Notes: generated by a model not told the origin, from the sequence alone. A stretch of 64,000 nt of DNA from Gordonia sihwensis NBRC 108236 (GCF_000333035.1 NZ_BANU01000001.1:245152-309151), one strand, 5' to 3'. Positions 1 to 9,099 are shown, counted from the first letter of the stretch. Translations and numbers: made by a program.

Positions 1-728
1 GACCCGGTGTAGTCGGGGATCGCCCGCTGGAGCGCGGCCGGGGCGTCGAAGACCAAGCCGACGGCGAGGCCGATCGTCACCAGTCCGCCGATCACTCGGA
101 TCAGCCGTTGCCTGCGCCGGAAGGCGCTCACCCGTTCGGCGATCCGCCGGCCGGCCAGCGCGAACACCAGCAGTGGGAGCGTCGCACCCACCGCGAAGGA
201 CAACGTCAGCGCCACCGTGGAGAGCCCGATCGATCCCGTCGCACCGGCGACCACGATGGCCGCGAGCACCGGACCGGCGCACGGAACGTAGAGGACACCG
301 AGTGCCAGCCCGAGCCCGAATCCGGACCGCCCGCGGGCCACCGGCCGCTGCGGCAGCCGGGCGAAGGGCTTCTCCAGGAGCCGTTCGACGGGCGGAAAGA
401 TCAAGCCGAGTCCGATCGAGACCAGCGCTGCCAACCCGATCCACCGGATGGTGTCCTGCGGCAGGTGCAGCAGCGACAGCAGGCTCGACCCGACGAGCGT
501 CACCGCGGAGAAGCTCACGACCAGCCCGGCGATCACCAGGTACGGCCGCGCGCTCTCGGCGAACCGCCGTCTGCGGTCCGGTCGTCCCTGGGACGGCTGT
601 TCGGTCTCCTCCGGGCCGCGGGCGTTCTGCGCGCCGGAGAGGAACAGGACCGGCAGCACCGGAAGGATGCACGGCGAGATGCCGGTGATGAGTCCGCCGA
701 CGAAACCGATCGCGATCACTGTGTTCAT
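1..728 (-). CDS. CcdA/DipZ-like thiol-disulfide transport membrane protein (partial, C-terminus off window)
   Basis: Read from 728 leftwards the frame is open for 242 codons to the window edge. It has six hydrophobic segments and the two CcdA-type cysteines: Cys20 in GISPCILP and Cys150 in YVPCAGP. CcdA/DsbD-family proteins carry reducing equivalents from cytoplasmic thioredoxin across the membrane. In mycobacteria the longer DipZ form adds an extracytoplasmic redoxin domain; that part would lie off-window, so fusion cannot be tested here. The neighbour at 882 is MPT83-like, as next to dipZ in M. tuberculosis. The ATG at 728 lies 8 nt after a SigK-type -10 element, so translation is probably leaderless. 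Family call is firm; the DipZ subtype is inferred from synteny. Confidence 0.85.
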   Translation of the reverse strand, partial: MNTVIAIGFVGGLITGISPCILPVLPVLFLSGAQNARGPEETEQPSQGRPDRRRRFAESARPYLVIAGLVVSFSAVTLVGSSLLSLLHLPQDTIRWIGLAALVSIGLGLIFPPVERLLEKPFARLPQRPVARGRSGFGLGLALGVLYVPCAGPVLAAIVVAGATGSIGLSTVALTLSFAVGATLPLLVFALAGRRIAERVSAFRRRQRLIRVIGGLVTIGLAVGLVFDAPAALQRAIPDYTG

Positions 729-735
729 GACCGGT

Positions 736-762
736 ATTCGGTGGCGTCGACGGCCCGGATGG
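736..762 (-). promoter_or_regulatory. Putative SigK promoter of the CcdA/DipZ-like gene
   Basis: On the minus strand CCATCC (762-757) is followed by a 15-nt spacer and CCGAAT (741-736). This matches the known mycobacterial SigK consensus CCATCC...CCGAAT exactly. The ATG at 728 falls 8 nt beyond the last -10 base, which suggests a leaderless mRNA. Confidence 0.75.
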
Positions 763-794
763 GTCGCCCCGGGCGGCACCGCCGGACAACCGGC

Positions 795-821
795 CCATCC
801 GAAATCCGGAGGGCGCCGAAT
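795..821 (+). promoter_or_regulatory. Putative SigK promoter of the fasciclin lipoprotein gene
   Basis: CCATCC (795-800), 15-nt spacer, CCGAAT (816-821): the same architecture as the sites at 736-762 and 3002-3028. Transcription would start near 828, giving a 5' leader of about 50 nt that carries the AAGGAG ribosome site at 870-875. Confidence 0.75.
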
Positions 822-881
822 GACCCATGTCACTGATGACGACGCCGGCGCCCGTCGGCGTTCGACGAGAAGGAGCAGTCG

Positions 882-1547
882 ATGAGAACCAGCAAGACCA
901 TGGGTGCCAAGGTTGCGGCGATGGGCTTCGCCCTCGCAGTCGCGGGCACCATGACCGCGTGTTCGAGCGACGACTCGACGAGTACGTCGACCACGGACGC
1001 CATGCCGACGACCGCGATGAGTTCGCAGACGATGAAGGCCGATCCGGCCGCGGATCTGGTGGGTCCCGGCTGCGCGGCCTACGCCGAGAAGGTGCCCACC
1101 GGTCCCGGGTCGGTGACCGGCATGTCCACCGAACCGGTAGCCGTCGCCGCGTCGAACAATCCGATGCTGACCACGCTCACCTCGGCGGTGTCCGGCGGCC
1201 TCAACCCGAAGGTGAACCTGGTCGACACCCTCAACGGCGGTGAGTTCACCGTGTTCGCCCCGGTCGACGACGCCTTCGCGAAGGTCGATCCGGCCACGAT
1301 CGACTCGCTCAAGACCGACTCGGCGGGCCTGACCAGTCTGCTGACCTACCACGTGGTGCCGGGCCAGCTGAGTCCCGACCAGGTCGACGGCGTCCACAAG
1401 ACGGTTCAGGGCGACACCGTGGACGTGACCGGCAGCGGCGACGATCTGAAGGTCGACGGCGCGAGCGTGATCTGCGGCGGAGTCCACACCGCGAACGCGA
1501 CCGTGTACCTGATCGACCAGGTGCTCATGCCGCCCGCCAAGCCCTGA
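882..1547 (+). CDS. MPT83/MPT70-like fasciclin-domain lipoprotein
   Basis: A 221-aa protein with an N-terminal signal segment ending in a lipobox (VAGTMTAC), so it should be lipid-anchored outside the membrane. A Ser/Thr-rich linker follows, then one FAS1 domain from about residue 60 ([52 protein letters not shown] pattern ending in LIDQVLMPP). FAS1 domains mediate adhesion; MPT83 and MPT70 are major SigK-controlled antigens in the M. tuberculosis complex. The ATG at 882 has AAGGAG 6 nt upstream. The SigK-type promoter and the adjacent CcdA/DipZ-like gene support the MPT83 relationship. Confidence 0.88.
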   Translation: MRTSKTMGAKVAAMGFALAVAGTMTACSSDDSTSTSTTDAMPTTAMSSQTMKADPAADLVGPGCAAYAEKVPTGPGSVTGMSTEPVAVAASNNPMLTTLTSAVSGGLNPKVNLVDTLNGGEFTVFAPVDDAFAKVDPATIDSLKTDSAGLTSLLTYHVVPGQLSPDQVDGVHKTVQGDTVDVTGSGDDLKVDGASVICGGVHTANATVYLIDQVLMPPAKP

Positions 1548-1563
1548 TCCGCGCCGGCCGGTC

Positions 1564-2961
1564 TCAGAGCCGGTGATACCGGGCCAGCGCGACCTCCCGC
1601 TCGGCCCGGTGATCGACCATCGGCGGCGGATAGCTCGCCGGGGACGGCGACAGCGGCAGCACCGCGTCCCCGTCCCCGGCGAGCAGCCACGGCCGGTGAA
1701 CGGCCCGGCCCGCGATGCCGCGGAGTTCGGGCACCCAGCGCCGGACGTAGTCGCCGTCCGGGTCGAACCGCTCACCCTGCGAAACCGGGTTGAAGATCCG
1801 GAAGAACGGCGCCGCGTCGGTGCCGCAGCCCGCGGTCCACTGCCATCCGTGCTGATTGGAGGCGAGGTCGCCGTCCACGAGGTGCTTCATGAAGTGTCGG
1901 GCACCCCGCCACCAGGGCAGATGCAGGTCTTTCGTCAGGAACGAGGCGACGATCATTCGCACCCGGTTGTGCATCCAGCCCTCGGCCAGCAGCTGACGCA
2001 TACCCGCGTCGACGATCGGATACCCGGTACGGCCCGCACACCACGCGTCGAAGGCGGCGTCCGCGTCGGGCCCGCTGTGGTACTCCAGGGCATCGAACGC
2101 GGCGTGATAGTTGGCGCGCGCGGTGTCCGGGCGCCGATGCAGGACGTCGGCGTAGAAGTCGCGCCAGGCGAGCTCGCTGCGGAGCGCGACGGCTCCCGCG
2201 TCACCGCGTCCGCGCAGATCGTGCAGCAGCGTGCGCGGGTGCGCGCAACCGAACTTCAGATACGGCGACAATCGGGTGGTCGCGTCGAGGTCGGGACGGT
2301 CGCGATCGTCCGAGTACCGGTCGAGGCCGCGCTCGGCGTCCTGCCGGAAGCGCCGCCAGCGCCGCAGTGCGGCCGCCTCACCCGCGGGTGGCAGGTCGAC
2401 GGATGTCCGCTCGGCGAGGGCGTCGAAATCCAGACGCTCACCCAGACCGTCTGGGTCGATCCAGTCGAGCGTTCCGGCATCGGTGCGTGCCGGAGAATGC
2501 CAGCCGTGGTCGAGCCAGGCGCGGCGGTACGGGGTGAACACCCGGTACGGCCCGCCCGCCTTGGTCCGGAGTCGGCCGGGCGAGACGGCGTACGGCGAAC
2601 CTGTCCGCACCAGCGGCACGGCGCCCAGCGCCGCTTCGACGGCGTCGTCGCGCATCCGGCCGTACGGCCCGAAGTCTTCGCTGATATGCACCGACGCCGC
2701 CCCGATCCGGGCGGCCAGATCGGCGATCACGGCCGCCGGCTCACCGTGGGTGAGCAGCAGGCGGCCGCCCAGGTCGGCGTCGAGGGCGCGCAGGCAATCC
2801 GCGAGGAATGCCAGACGCGGCGCACCGGAGGGTCGCCGCAGTCTGTCGTCGATCACGAAGACGGCCAGCGCCGCGTTCGCACGGTCGGCGGCGGCGAGCA
2901 GTGTGGGCAGGTCGGTGAGCCGCAGGTCGCGGCGGAACCAGACGATCGCGGGAGCGTTCAC
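1564..2961 (-). CDS. phr: Deoxyribodipyrimidine photolyase (class I)
   Basis: A 465-aa protein, normal for class I photolyases. The N-terminal alpha/beta photolyase domain starts [13 protein letters not shown]; the C-terminal FAD-binding domain has the signature runs [26 protein letters not shown] and [19 protein letters not shown] with the conserved Trp residues. It repairs cyclobutane pyrimidine dimers using blue light. It is divergent from the SigK operon and the 74-bp gap contains the SigK promoter on the other strand; no matching minus-strand SigK site is visible. A cryptochrome function is possible but less likely. Confidence 0.93.
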   Translation of the reverse strand: MNAPAIVWFRRDLRLTDLPTLLAAADRANAALAVFVIDDRLRRPSGAPRLAFLADCLRALDADLGGRLLLTHGEPAAVIADLAARIGAASVHISEDFGPYGRMRDDAVEAALGAVPLVRTGSPYAVSPGRLRTKAGGPYRVFTPYRRAWLDHGWHSPARTDAGTLDWIDPDGLGERLDFDALAERTSVDLPPAGEAAALRRWRRFRQDAERGLDRYSDDRDRPDLDATTRLSPYLKFGCAHPRTLLHDLRGRGDAGAVALRSELAWRDFYADVLHRRPDTARANYHAAFDALEYHSGPDADAAFDAWCAGRTGYPIVDAGMRQLLAEGWMHNRVRMIVASFLTKDLHLPWWRGARHFMKHLVDGDLASNQHGWQWTAGCGTDAAPFFRIFNPVSQGERFDPDGDYVRRWVPELRGIAGRAVHRPWLLAGDGDAVLPLSPSPASYPPPMVDHRAEREVALARYHRL

Positions 2962-3001
2962 CCGACCAGTGTGCGCCGTGCCGGGCCGGTCCCGCCTCGA
3001 C

Positions 3002-3028
3002 CCATCCGCGCGTCGGCCGACTCCGAAT
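3002..3028 (+). promoter_or_regulatory. Putative SigK promoter of the sigK operon
   Basis: CCATCC (3002-3007), 15-nt spacer, CCGAAT (3023-3028). It would let SigK transcribe its own operon. The in-frame GTG at 3036 lies 8 nt after the last -10 base, the same spacing seen at 728. Confidence 0.75.
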
Positions 3029-3035
3029 GCCTGGT

Positions 3036-4355
3036 GTGACTGACAGTGGAACCTTCGCAGCGCCGAATTTCGCCGAACCCTCCCGCATCGCCGTCGTGGG
3101 CGGCGGAGTCGCGGGACTGACCGCCGCGCTCCGGTTGTCGGAACGCCATCGGGTCACCCTCTTCGAAGCCGACGACCGGTTGGGCGGCCACGCGCACACG
3201 CATCGGATATCGGAGGCGGACGGAACGCGGGTCGCAGTCGATTCGGGATTCATCGTCCACAACGACCGCACGTACCCGACGCTCCTTCGCCTGTTCGAGG
3301 AACTCGGTGTCGCCACCCGGGACACCGACATGTCGATGTCGGTCCGCTCGCAGGCGACGGGACTGGAATACGCCGGTGCGCTGGGCTTCGCGGGGCTGTT
3401 TCCGACGTGGCGTACCGCGCTTCGCGGACGCTACCTGCTGATGCTCCTCGAAGTGGTCCGGTTCCACCGGTCGGCGCGCCGCCTGCTGGCCACTGCCGAC
3501 GACGACTGCCGGCTCGGGGAGTTCGTCGAGCGGACGAGGCTGTCGTCGTACTTCCGCGACAACTTCCTGCTGCCGCTGGTGGCGGCCGTGTGGTCGTGCG
3601 ACGCGGAGACGGCCGCGGAATACCCGGCCCGCTACCTCTTCACCTTCCTCGACCACCACGGCATGCTCTCGGTGTACGGTTCGCCGGTCTGGCGCACAGT
3701 CGTCGGCGGATCGGCCGTCTATGTTCGGGCGATCGCCGATCGCGTCGAGGCGCGCGGAGGTCGCACCCGGTGCGGAGCCCCGGTCACCGCGGTCGCCGAC
3801 GAGCCCGGCGGGGTCGTCGTCACCGCGAACGGGACATCCGAGACCTTCGACGGCGCGGTGATCGCCACTCACCCGCATCAGGCGCTGGCCATGCTCCGGT
3901 CGCCGACCCGGCTGCAGACCGAGGTGCTCGGCGCCATCGGCTACAGCGCCAAGCCGGCGGTCCTGCACACCGACGAGACGCTGCTGCCGACCGCCGTGCG
4001 CGCCCGGGCGTCCTGGAACTACCAGATCCGGGCCGACGGTTCGGCGGTCGCCGTGACCTACGACCTCACCCGGCTGATGAGGTTGTCGCAGGGGCGCGGC
4101 GGGCCGCGGTATCTGGTCACCATGGGACGGACCGATCTGGTCGACCCGGCGACGATCCTCGCGGAGATGGACTACGAGCATCCCGTCTACGACGCCGGTT
4201 CGGTGGCAGCCCAGCAGCGGCTGCCCGAGATCGATACGGACCGAATCGCTTTCGCCGGTGCCTATCACGGTTGGGGCTTCCACGAGGACGGCGCCGCCTC
4301 GGGTGCCCGGGCCGCGGCGCACTTCAGGACGACACGGACGGCGGTGCGACGATGA
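3036..4355 (+). CDS. FAD/NAD(P)-dependent amine oxidase-type oxidoreductase (Rv0449c-like)
   Basis: First gene of the sigK operon. The N-terminus has a Rossmann FAD site (VVGGGVAGLTAALRL) followed by the LFEADDRLGGHAHT segment typical of flavin-containing amine oxidases. An upstream ATG at 3027 overlaps the SigK -10 hexamer and cannot be in the mRNA, so the GTG at 3036 is taken as start, probably leaderless. The stop overlaps the next ATG (ATGA). In M. tuberculosis the equivalent gene stands in the same order with a DUF1365 gene and ufaA1, suggesting a joint role in modifying unsaturated fatty acyl chains; the substrate is not known. Confidence 0.85.
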   Translation: MTDSGTFAAPNFAEPSRIAVVGGGVAGLTAALRLSERHRVTLFEADDRLGGHAHTHRISEADGTRVAVDSGFIVHNDRTYPTLLRLFEELGVATRDTDMSMSVRSQATGLEYAGALGFAGLFPTWRTALRGRYLLMLLEVVRFHRSARRLLATADDDCRLGEFVERTRLSSYFRDNFLLPLVAAVWSCDAETAAEYPARYLFTFLDHHGMLSVYGSPVWRTVVGGSAVYVRAIADRVEARGGRTRCGAPVTAVADEPGGVVVTANGTSETFDGAVIATHPHQALAMLRSPTRLQTEVLGAIGYSAKPAVLHTDETLLPTAVRARASWNYQIRADGSAVAVTYDLTRLMRLSQGRGGPRYLVTMGRTDLVDPATILAEMDYEHPVYDAGSVAAQQRLPEIDTDRIAFAGAYHGWGFHEDGAASGARAAAHFRTTRTAVRR

Positions 4356-5095
4356 CGGCGCCCGCACTGGTCCACACCCGCATCAGCCACATCCGCCGCG
4401 AACCGGTGGACCATCGGTTCGCGCACCGGAGCCTGAGCTGGCTCGTGGACATCGACCGCCTGCCGCGCCTGCCACGGGGACTCCGCTGGGCCGCCCGCTT
4501 CCGGCCCGAGGACCACTTTCCGTCGCCCGCCGCGGCCGGCGAGACCCTGCGGGGGCGACTGGAGTCGTACACCGACTCCGTCGGAGCCCCGCGGGCCGAC
4601 GGCGCGGTCATCGCTCTGCTCTCGCCGCGCGTGGCCGGGTACGTCTTCAATCCGCTGTCGGTGTTCTGGTGCCACGACCGCGACGGTCGCCTCCGGTACG
4701 TGATCGCCGAGGTTCACAACACATACGGCCAGAGGCACTGCTATCTGGTGCGCACCGACGGCGCGGGACGGGCCGAGGTCGACAAGGAGTTCTACGTCTC
4801 ACCGTTCAACGACGTGTCCGGACGTTATCGACTCGTCTTGCCCGAGCCCGGCGCCGACGGCCGGATCCGGCTCAGCGTGGTCCTCGAGCGACCGGGCCGC
4901 AGCCGATTCACCGCGACCCTCACCGGACGCGCGGAACCGGCGACTCCGGCCGCGGTGGTGCGCGCACAGCTGCGCACCCCGCTCGCCCCGTGGGTCGTCG
5001 CGGCCCGCATCCGCCTCCACGGGATCCGGCTGTGGTGCCGCGGCCTGCGCGTGGAGCCCCGACCTCACCCCGACACGAAGGAGCGTTCACGATGA
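4352..5095 (+). CDS. DUF1365 family protein (Rv0448c-like)
   Basis: A 247-aa protein with the DUF1365 pattern: near the N-terminus HTRISHIRREPVDHRFAHR, centrally GYVFNPLSVFWCHD and VIAEVHNTYGQRHCY, then KEFYVSPFNDVSG. Start ATG overlaps the previous stop by 4 nt and its stop overlaps the next start by 4 nt, so all three genes are translationally coupled. DUF1365 genes regularly travel with the FAD oxidoreductase and a cyclopropane synthase-like methyltransferase; biochemical function is unsettled. Confidence 0.87.
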   Translation: MTAPALVHTRISHIRREPVDHRFAHRSLSWLVDIDRLPRLPRGLRWAARFRPEDHFPSPAAAGETLRGRLESYTDSVGAPRADGAVIALLSPRVAGYVFNPLSVFWCHDRDGRLRYVIAEVHNTYGQRHCYLVRTDGAGRAEVDKEFYVSPFNDVSGRYRLVLPEPGADGRIRLSVVLERPGRSRFTATLTGRAEPATPAAVVRAQLRTPLAPWVVAARIRLHGIRLWCRGLRVEPRPHPDTKERSR

Positions 5096-6426
5096 CGACC
5101 GACGACAGCCGTCGCACCGACGATTCCCGGCACACCGGCCGCCGCGACCGCATCCCGCGGATCGACCCGGTGCGCTGGCCGGATGTGTCCGCGCCGCCGC
5201 ACGCCCGCATGTCCGGGCTGCGCGCCTTCGCCGCGGAACGGCTCTTCCGGCGGGCCGCGGCGAGACTGCCGATCGCCGTCGAGTTCCCCGACGGGAGCCG
5301 CATCGGCCGGCTCGACGGCCGGATGGTGCCGAGAATGATCGTCCGTGACCCGGAGTCGTTCTTCGCCCGTCTGGGCGCTTCCGGGCTGATCGGCTTCGGC
5401 GAGGCGTTCATGGCGGGGGAGTGGACCACCGACGACCTCGTCGGGGTGCTCAGCGCGTTCGCGGCCGACGTGGCCGATCTGGTGCCCGCGTCGCTGCAGC
5501 GCCTGCGTTCCTCGGTACTGCCGCGGCATCCCGCGGACGAGGAGAACTCCCTGGCCAACACGCGGTCGAACATCGCCCGCCACTACGACCTCTCCAACGA
5601 TCTCTTCGCCGCCTTCCTCGATGAGACGCTCACCTACTCGAGCGCCTTCTTCGGCACCGACCGCGACGCGGAACGCGCGCAGTGGTCCGACCTCGCGGAC
5701 GCACAGCGCGCCAAGATCGACCGGCTGCTCGACGCCGCGGGCGTGGGGCCGGGAACCCGTCTGCTGGAGATCGGGACCGGGTGGGGCGAACTGTGTCTGC
5801 GAGCGGCCCGGCGCGGGGCGTTCGTCCACTCGGTGACGCTGTCGGCAGAACAGCGAGACCTGGCGCTGCGGCGCGTGGCCGAGGCGGGCGTGGCCGACCG
5901 CGTCCGCATCGACCTGCTCGACTATCGGCTCGTGCGCGGCCGGTACGACGCCGTCGTCTCGGTGGAGATGCTGGAGGCGGTGGGGCGTGAGTACTGGCCC
6001 GTCTACTTCCAGACCCTCGACCGGCTGCTGGTGGACGGCGGTCGCGCCGCCCTTCAGGTGATCACGATGCCGCACCGGCGGATGCTGGCCTCGGAGGGCA
6101 CCTACACCTGGGTGCACAAGTACATCTTCCCGGGCGGGCGGCTGCCGTCGATCGAGGCCCTGCGCGAGGTCGCGACCCGCGGCACCGCCCTCCGGCCCGC
6201 CGGGGAGTTCGCGATGGGCCTGCACTACGCACGGACCCTGCATCTGTGGCGGGAGCGTTTCCGGTCCGCGGACGAGGCGGTCGGCCGGCTCGGCTTCGAC
6301 GCGGTGTTCAAGCGGATGTGGACCTTCTACCTCGCCTACTCCGAAGCCGGCTTCCGGTCCGGCTACCTGGACGTGTACCAGCTCCGCTTCGACAAGACGG
6401 CGCCCGCAGGGACGCGATCGTCATGA
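5092..6426 (+). CDS. ufaA1: UfaA1-like cyclopropane-fatty-acyl-phospholipid synthase family methyltransferase
   Basis: A 444-aa SAM-dependent methyltransferase of the CFA synthase family. Visible motifs: NTRSNIARHYDLSNDLFAAF (phospholipid-binding segment), LLEIGTGWGELCLRAA (SAM site), VSVEMLEAVG, and YIFPGGRLPS near the C-terminus. It should methylate double bonds of membrane lipid acyl chains. The ATG at 5092 overlaps the upstream stop and has GAAGGAG at 5077-5083. In M. tuberculosis ufaA1 lies in the sigK operon, as here. Confidence 0.87.
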   Translation: MTTDDSRRTDDSRHTGRRDRIPRIDPVRWPDVSAPPHARMSGLRAFAAERLFRRAAARLPIAVEFPDGSRIGRLDGRMVPRMIVRDPESFFARLGASGLIGFGEAFMAGEWTTDDLVGVLSAFAADVADLVPASLQRLRSSVLPRHPADEENSLANTRSNIARHYDLSNDLFAAFLDETLTYSSAFFGTDRDAERAQWSDLADAQRAKIDRLLDAAGVGPGTRLLEIGTGWGELCLRAARRGAFVHSVTLSAEQRDLALRRVAEAGVADRVRIDLLDYRLVRGRYDAVVSVEMLEAVGREYWPVYFQTLDRLLVDGGRAALQVITMPHRRMLASEGTYTWVHKYIFPGGRLPSIEALREVATRGTALRPAGEFAMGLHYARTLHLWRERFRSADEAVGRLGFDAVFKRMWTFYLAYSEAGFRSGYLDVYQLRFDKTAPAGTRSS

Positions 6427-6491
6427 TCGCGCCGCTCGCGACGGCTAGGCTGGCGTGCGATGACACACGCCGACTCGCCTGCGGTCCGCCG

Positions 6492-7046
6492 ATGACCGCG
6501 GGCGGCGCACAACTGGAGGACCTGCTCGGCCTCGTCGCGTCCGGAGATCGCGGTGCTTTCGCCGATCTCTACGACCGCACCAGCGCGCGGGTGTACGGGA
6601 TGGTGCTGCGGGTGCTGCGCGATCAGGGGTACAGCGAGGAAGTGACGCAGGAGGTGTACCTCCAGGTGTGGCGCGAGGCCCGGCATTTCCGGCCGGATCG
6701 CGGCAGCGCCGTGTCGTGGCTGCTGACCATCGCTCACCGGCGGGCCGTCGACCGGGTGCGGTCGGAGCGATCGGCGTCCGACCGCGACACCCGGTACGGC
6801 GTTCGCGAACTGGTCGAGATCACCGCGGGCGTCGAGGAGGAGGTGCTCTCCCGGGAGAACGGGCGGCGGGCGCGTGAGTGCCTCGGCACCCTCACCGCAC
6901 TGCAGGCTCAGGCGGTGAGTCTGGCGTTCTACGAGGGCTTCACCTATCGCGAGGTGGCCGAACGGCTCACGGTGCCGTTGCCGACGGTCAAGAGCCGCAT
7001 CAAAGACGGACTGAAGAGGCTGAGGGGGTGTTTGGGCGGTGAGTGA
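6492..7046 (+). CDS. sigK: ECF RNA polymerase sigma factor SigK
   Basis: About 184 aa with region 2 (AFADLYDRTSARVYGMVLRV, GYSEEVTQEVYLQVW) and region 4 (TALQAQAVSLAFYEGFTYRE, PTVKSRIKDGLKRLR). It matches mycobacterial SigK along its length, including RVYGMVLRVLRD and HRRAVDRVRSE. The ATG at 6492 gives the N-terminus closest to the family. An in-frame ATG at 6423 overlaps the ufaA1 stop and is the alternative if coupling sets the start. SigK drives the CCATCC/CCGAAT promoters found in this cluster and is held inactive by RskA, encoded directly downstream. Confidence 0.9.
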   Translation: MTAGGAQLEDLLGLVASGDRGAFADLYDRTSARVYGMVLRVLRDQGYSEEVTQEVYLQVWREARHFRPDRGSAVSWLLTIAHRRAVDRVRSERSASDRDTRYGVRELVEITAGVEEEVLSRENGRRARECLGTLTALQAQAVSLAFYEGFTYREVAERLTVPLPTVKSRIKDGLKRLRGCLGGE

Positions 7047-7785
7047 AGACCCGGACTACCTGCGTGAACTCGCCGCGCTCATCGCCCTCGACGCGGTCGA
7101 CGACGTGGAGCGCGCCCGGATCATGCGGATCGTGGGGAGCGCCGAGGACGGCGACCGACAGATCTTCGAGGCAGAGCTCAGGGCGGTGCGCGAGGCACTC
7201 GCCGGAATCAGCGAGGCGACGGCCACACCGCCGCCGGCCGCGTTGCGCGACCGCGTCCTCGACGTAGTCTCGGGCCAGGAGCAGACGGCGCCGGCGGATG
7301 AACCCGAGCCGGTCGCCGACCCCGAGCCGCAGTCGCGGCGCATCCGGTATGCGTGGGTGGCCGCCGCGGCCGCGGTGGTCCTGGGGATCGGCGGCGGCGT
7401 CGTCGGCTACACGCTCGCCGACCGGTCGCAGCCGGCCGAGCCCTCGCAGGCCGAGCAGATCTTCGCCGCACCCGACGTCCGCACCACCACCGGAACCGTC
7501 GCGGGCGGCAAGGCCTCGGTCACGTATTCGCCGTCCACCGGCGAGGGCGTGCTGGTGATGAACGACGTGCCGCGCCCCGAGCCGGGCACGATCTATCAGA
7601 TGTGGCTGATGGGGCCGAGCGGGCCGAAGCTCGCCGGAACGATGTCGGCCGCGGACGTCGCGCCGTCGACCACCGCGGTCATCACCGACATGCACGGTGC
7701 CACCGCGGTCGCATTCACCGTCGGCGACGCCGCGACGCCCGACAAGCTGATCAGCGCCCCGGTCGCGGAACTGCCTCTGAGCTGA
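7039..7785 (+). CDS. rskA: Anti-sigma-K factor RskA
   Basis: A 248-aa single-pass membrane protein. The N-terminal ~100 residues form the cytoplasmic sigma-binding part, followed by a Pro/Glu-rich linker, one membrane segment (about residues 103-127, rich in Ala/Val/Gly), and an extracytoplasmic RskA_C domain (PGTIYQMWLMGPSGPKLAGT). RskA sequesters SigK and releases it after regulated intramembrane proteolysis. The GTG start lies inside the sigK 3' end (8-nt overlap), so both are made in step. Confidence 0.9.
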   Translation: MSEDPDYLRELAALIALDAVDDVERARIMRIVGSAEDGDRQIFEAELRAVREALAGISEATATPPPAALRDRVLDVVSGQEQTAPADEPEPVADPEPQSRRIRYAWVAAAAAVVLGIGGGVVGYTLADRSQPAEPSQAEQIFAAPDVRTTTGTVAGGKASVTYSPSTGEGVLVMNDVPRPEPGTIYQMWLMGPSGPKLAGTMSAADVAPSTTAVITDMHGATAVAFTVGDAATPDKLISAPVAELPLS

Positions 7786-7789
7786 TCGC

Positions 7790-9043
7790 TCAGCCGAGCT
7801 GGTCCTCCAGGTACCGGGGACGGCAGATCACCCAGGCGCCGCACAGCATCACCACGACGGTGGCGGTGAGGAAGCCGAACGGGACGGTCCATGAATGTGT
7901 GGCGTCGTGCAGGACCCCGAACAGCATCGGCCCGGCGCATGCCAGCAGGTAGCCGACGCCCTGGCCGAATCCGGACAGCGACGACGACCCGGTGCTGGTG
8001 CGGCTGCGCAGGTTGATCAGCGTCAGCGCCATCGGGAAGGTGGTGGGCCCGATGCCGATCAGGACGGCCCACAGCCACGGCGCTGCCAGCGGCGCCCACA
8101 GCAGCCCCGCGAAGCCCGCCAGCCAGCAGGCCGCGAAGCCCAGGGCGAACGGGAACGGATTGGCGAACCGGGCACACAGGACCGGCGCCACCAGCGTGCC
8201 CGCGAACCCGATCCCGGAGAACAGCGCGACCATCGCACCACCGAGTGATTCGCTGCCCCCGGCGTCGCTGAGCACCTCGGGCAGCCAGGTGAACATCGAG
8301 TAGGTCATCAACGAGGTCATGCCGAACATCAGGGTGAGACCCCAGGCCATGCTGCTTCGCCAGACCGGCAGGCGCGCGGCCTCGTCGACCGCGGGACGCG
8401 CCTCGTCGGGCAGATCGTCCTCGGCACGGACGGTGGCCCGTCGTTCGCGCACCACCCACATCCAGGGGAGCAGCGCGGCTAGGGGGACCAGTGCCCACAT
8501 CGCGAGCGAGGTCCGCCAGCCCGCCGCGTCCGCGACCGGCACGGCCATCGCGGCGGGCAGCGCGGTGCCGATCTGCACGAAGGTGATGTACACCGTGCTG
8601 ACGAGCGCGATCTTGTCGCTGAAATAGCGCTTCACCAGGGGTGGGATGAGGATATTGCCGACGCCCATGCCGAAGAGTGCGACACCGGACAGGATGAGCA
8701 GCGCTGCCACGCCGCCGACGAAGGGGCGGCTGGCGATGCCGACTCCGGTGAGGATCACCGCGGCCAGCGTGGTCTGCTCGATGCCGAAACGCCGGCCGAG
8801 GGCGGGGGCGAAGACGCCGGCCAGACCGAACATCAGCGTCGGCAGCATGCCGAGCAGACCGCTGACGGTGTGGCCGAAGCCGAGGTCGTCGGAGATCCGC
8901 GCGAGCAGCGGCGTGATCGAGGTGACGGCCGTGCGGAGGCTGAGCGAGAAGAGCACGATCGCGACCAGGACCATGACGCGGCCGCGCCAGGCCCCAATCG
9001 GGGTTCGGAATGGTGCGGCGGTTGTCGCGGAATCGGTGACCAT
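7790..9043 (-). CDS. CynX/NimT-type MFS transporter
   Basis: A 417-aa polytopic protein with about 12 hydrophobic segments, of the CynX/NimT major-facilitator group (TPLLARISDDLGFGHTVSGLL near the N-terminus; LINLRSRTSTGSSSLSGFGQ in the second half, both typical of this group). Substrate unknown; relatives handle cyanate or nitroimidazoles. It is divergent from a GntR regulator. On the minus strand TTGCCT-N18-TACGAT ends 7 nt before the ATG at 9043, so the mRNA may be leaderless. Confidence 0.85.
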   Translation of the reverse strand: MVTDSATTAAPFRTPIGAWRGRVMVLVAIVLFSLSLRTAVTSITPLLARISDDLGFGHTVSGLLGMLPTLMFGLAGVFAPALGRRFGIEQTTLAAVILTGVGIASRPFVGGVAALLILSGVALFGMGVGNILIPPLVKRYFSDKIALVSTVYITFVQIGTALPAAMAVPVADAAGWRTSLAMWALVPLAALLPWMWVVRERRATVRAEDDLPDEARPAVDEAARLPVWRSSMAWGLTLMFGMTSLMTYSMFTWLPEVLSDAGGSESLGGAMVALFSGIGFAGTLVAPVLCARFANPFPFALGFAACWLAGFAGLLWAPLAAPWLWAVLIGIGPTTFPMALTLINLRSRTSTGSSSLSGFGQGVGYLLACAGPMLFGVLHDATHSWTVPFGFLTATVVVMLCGAWVICRPRYLEDQLG

Positions 9044-9046
9044 GGC

Positions 9047-9093
9047 CTAAATCGTAGGATGAATGGTTGTATTGAGGCAAAGTGATTTAGACT
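9047..9093. promoter_or_regulatory. Overlapping divergent promoters with inverted repeat between MFS and GntR genes
   Basis: CTAAATC (9047-9053) and GATTTAG (9084-9090) form an inverted repeat that covers both -10 elements: TACGAT (minus, 9056-9051) and TAGACT (plus, 9088-9093). This is a natural place for the adjacent GntR protein to repress both genes. The regulator assignment is inference. Confidence 0.5.
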
Positions 9094-9099
9094 GCAGGA

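Noticed and set aside
108..885. Long plus-strand frames opposite the CcdA-like gene
   Set aside because: Arg/Pro/Asp-rich shadows of the minus-strand membrane protein; no family pattern.
3027..3035. ATG 3027 as start of the FAD oxidoreductase
   Set aside because: It overlaps the SigK -10 hexamer (3023-3028) and would not be transcribed from that promoter.
2958..4367. 469-codon minus-strand frame opposite the FAD oxidoreductase
   Set aside because: High-GC antisense shadow; the plus-strand frame has clear FAD motifs and operon overlaps.
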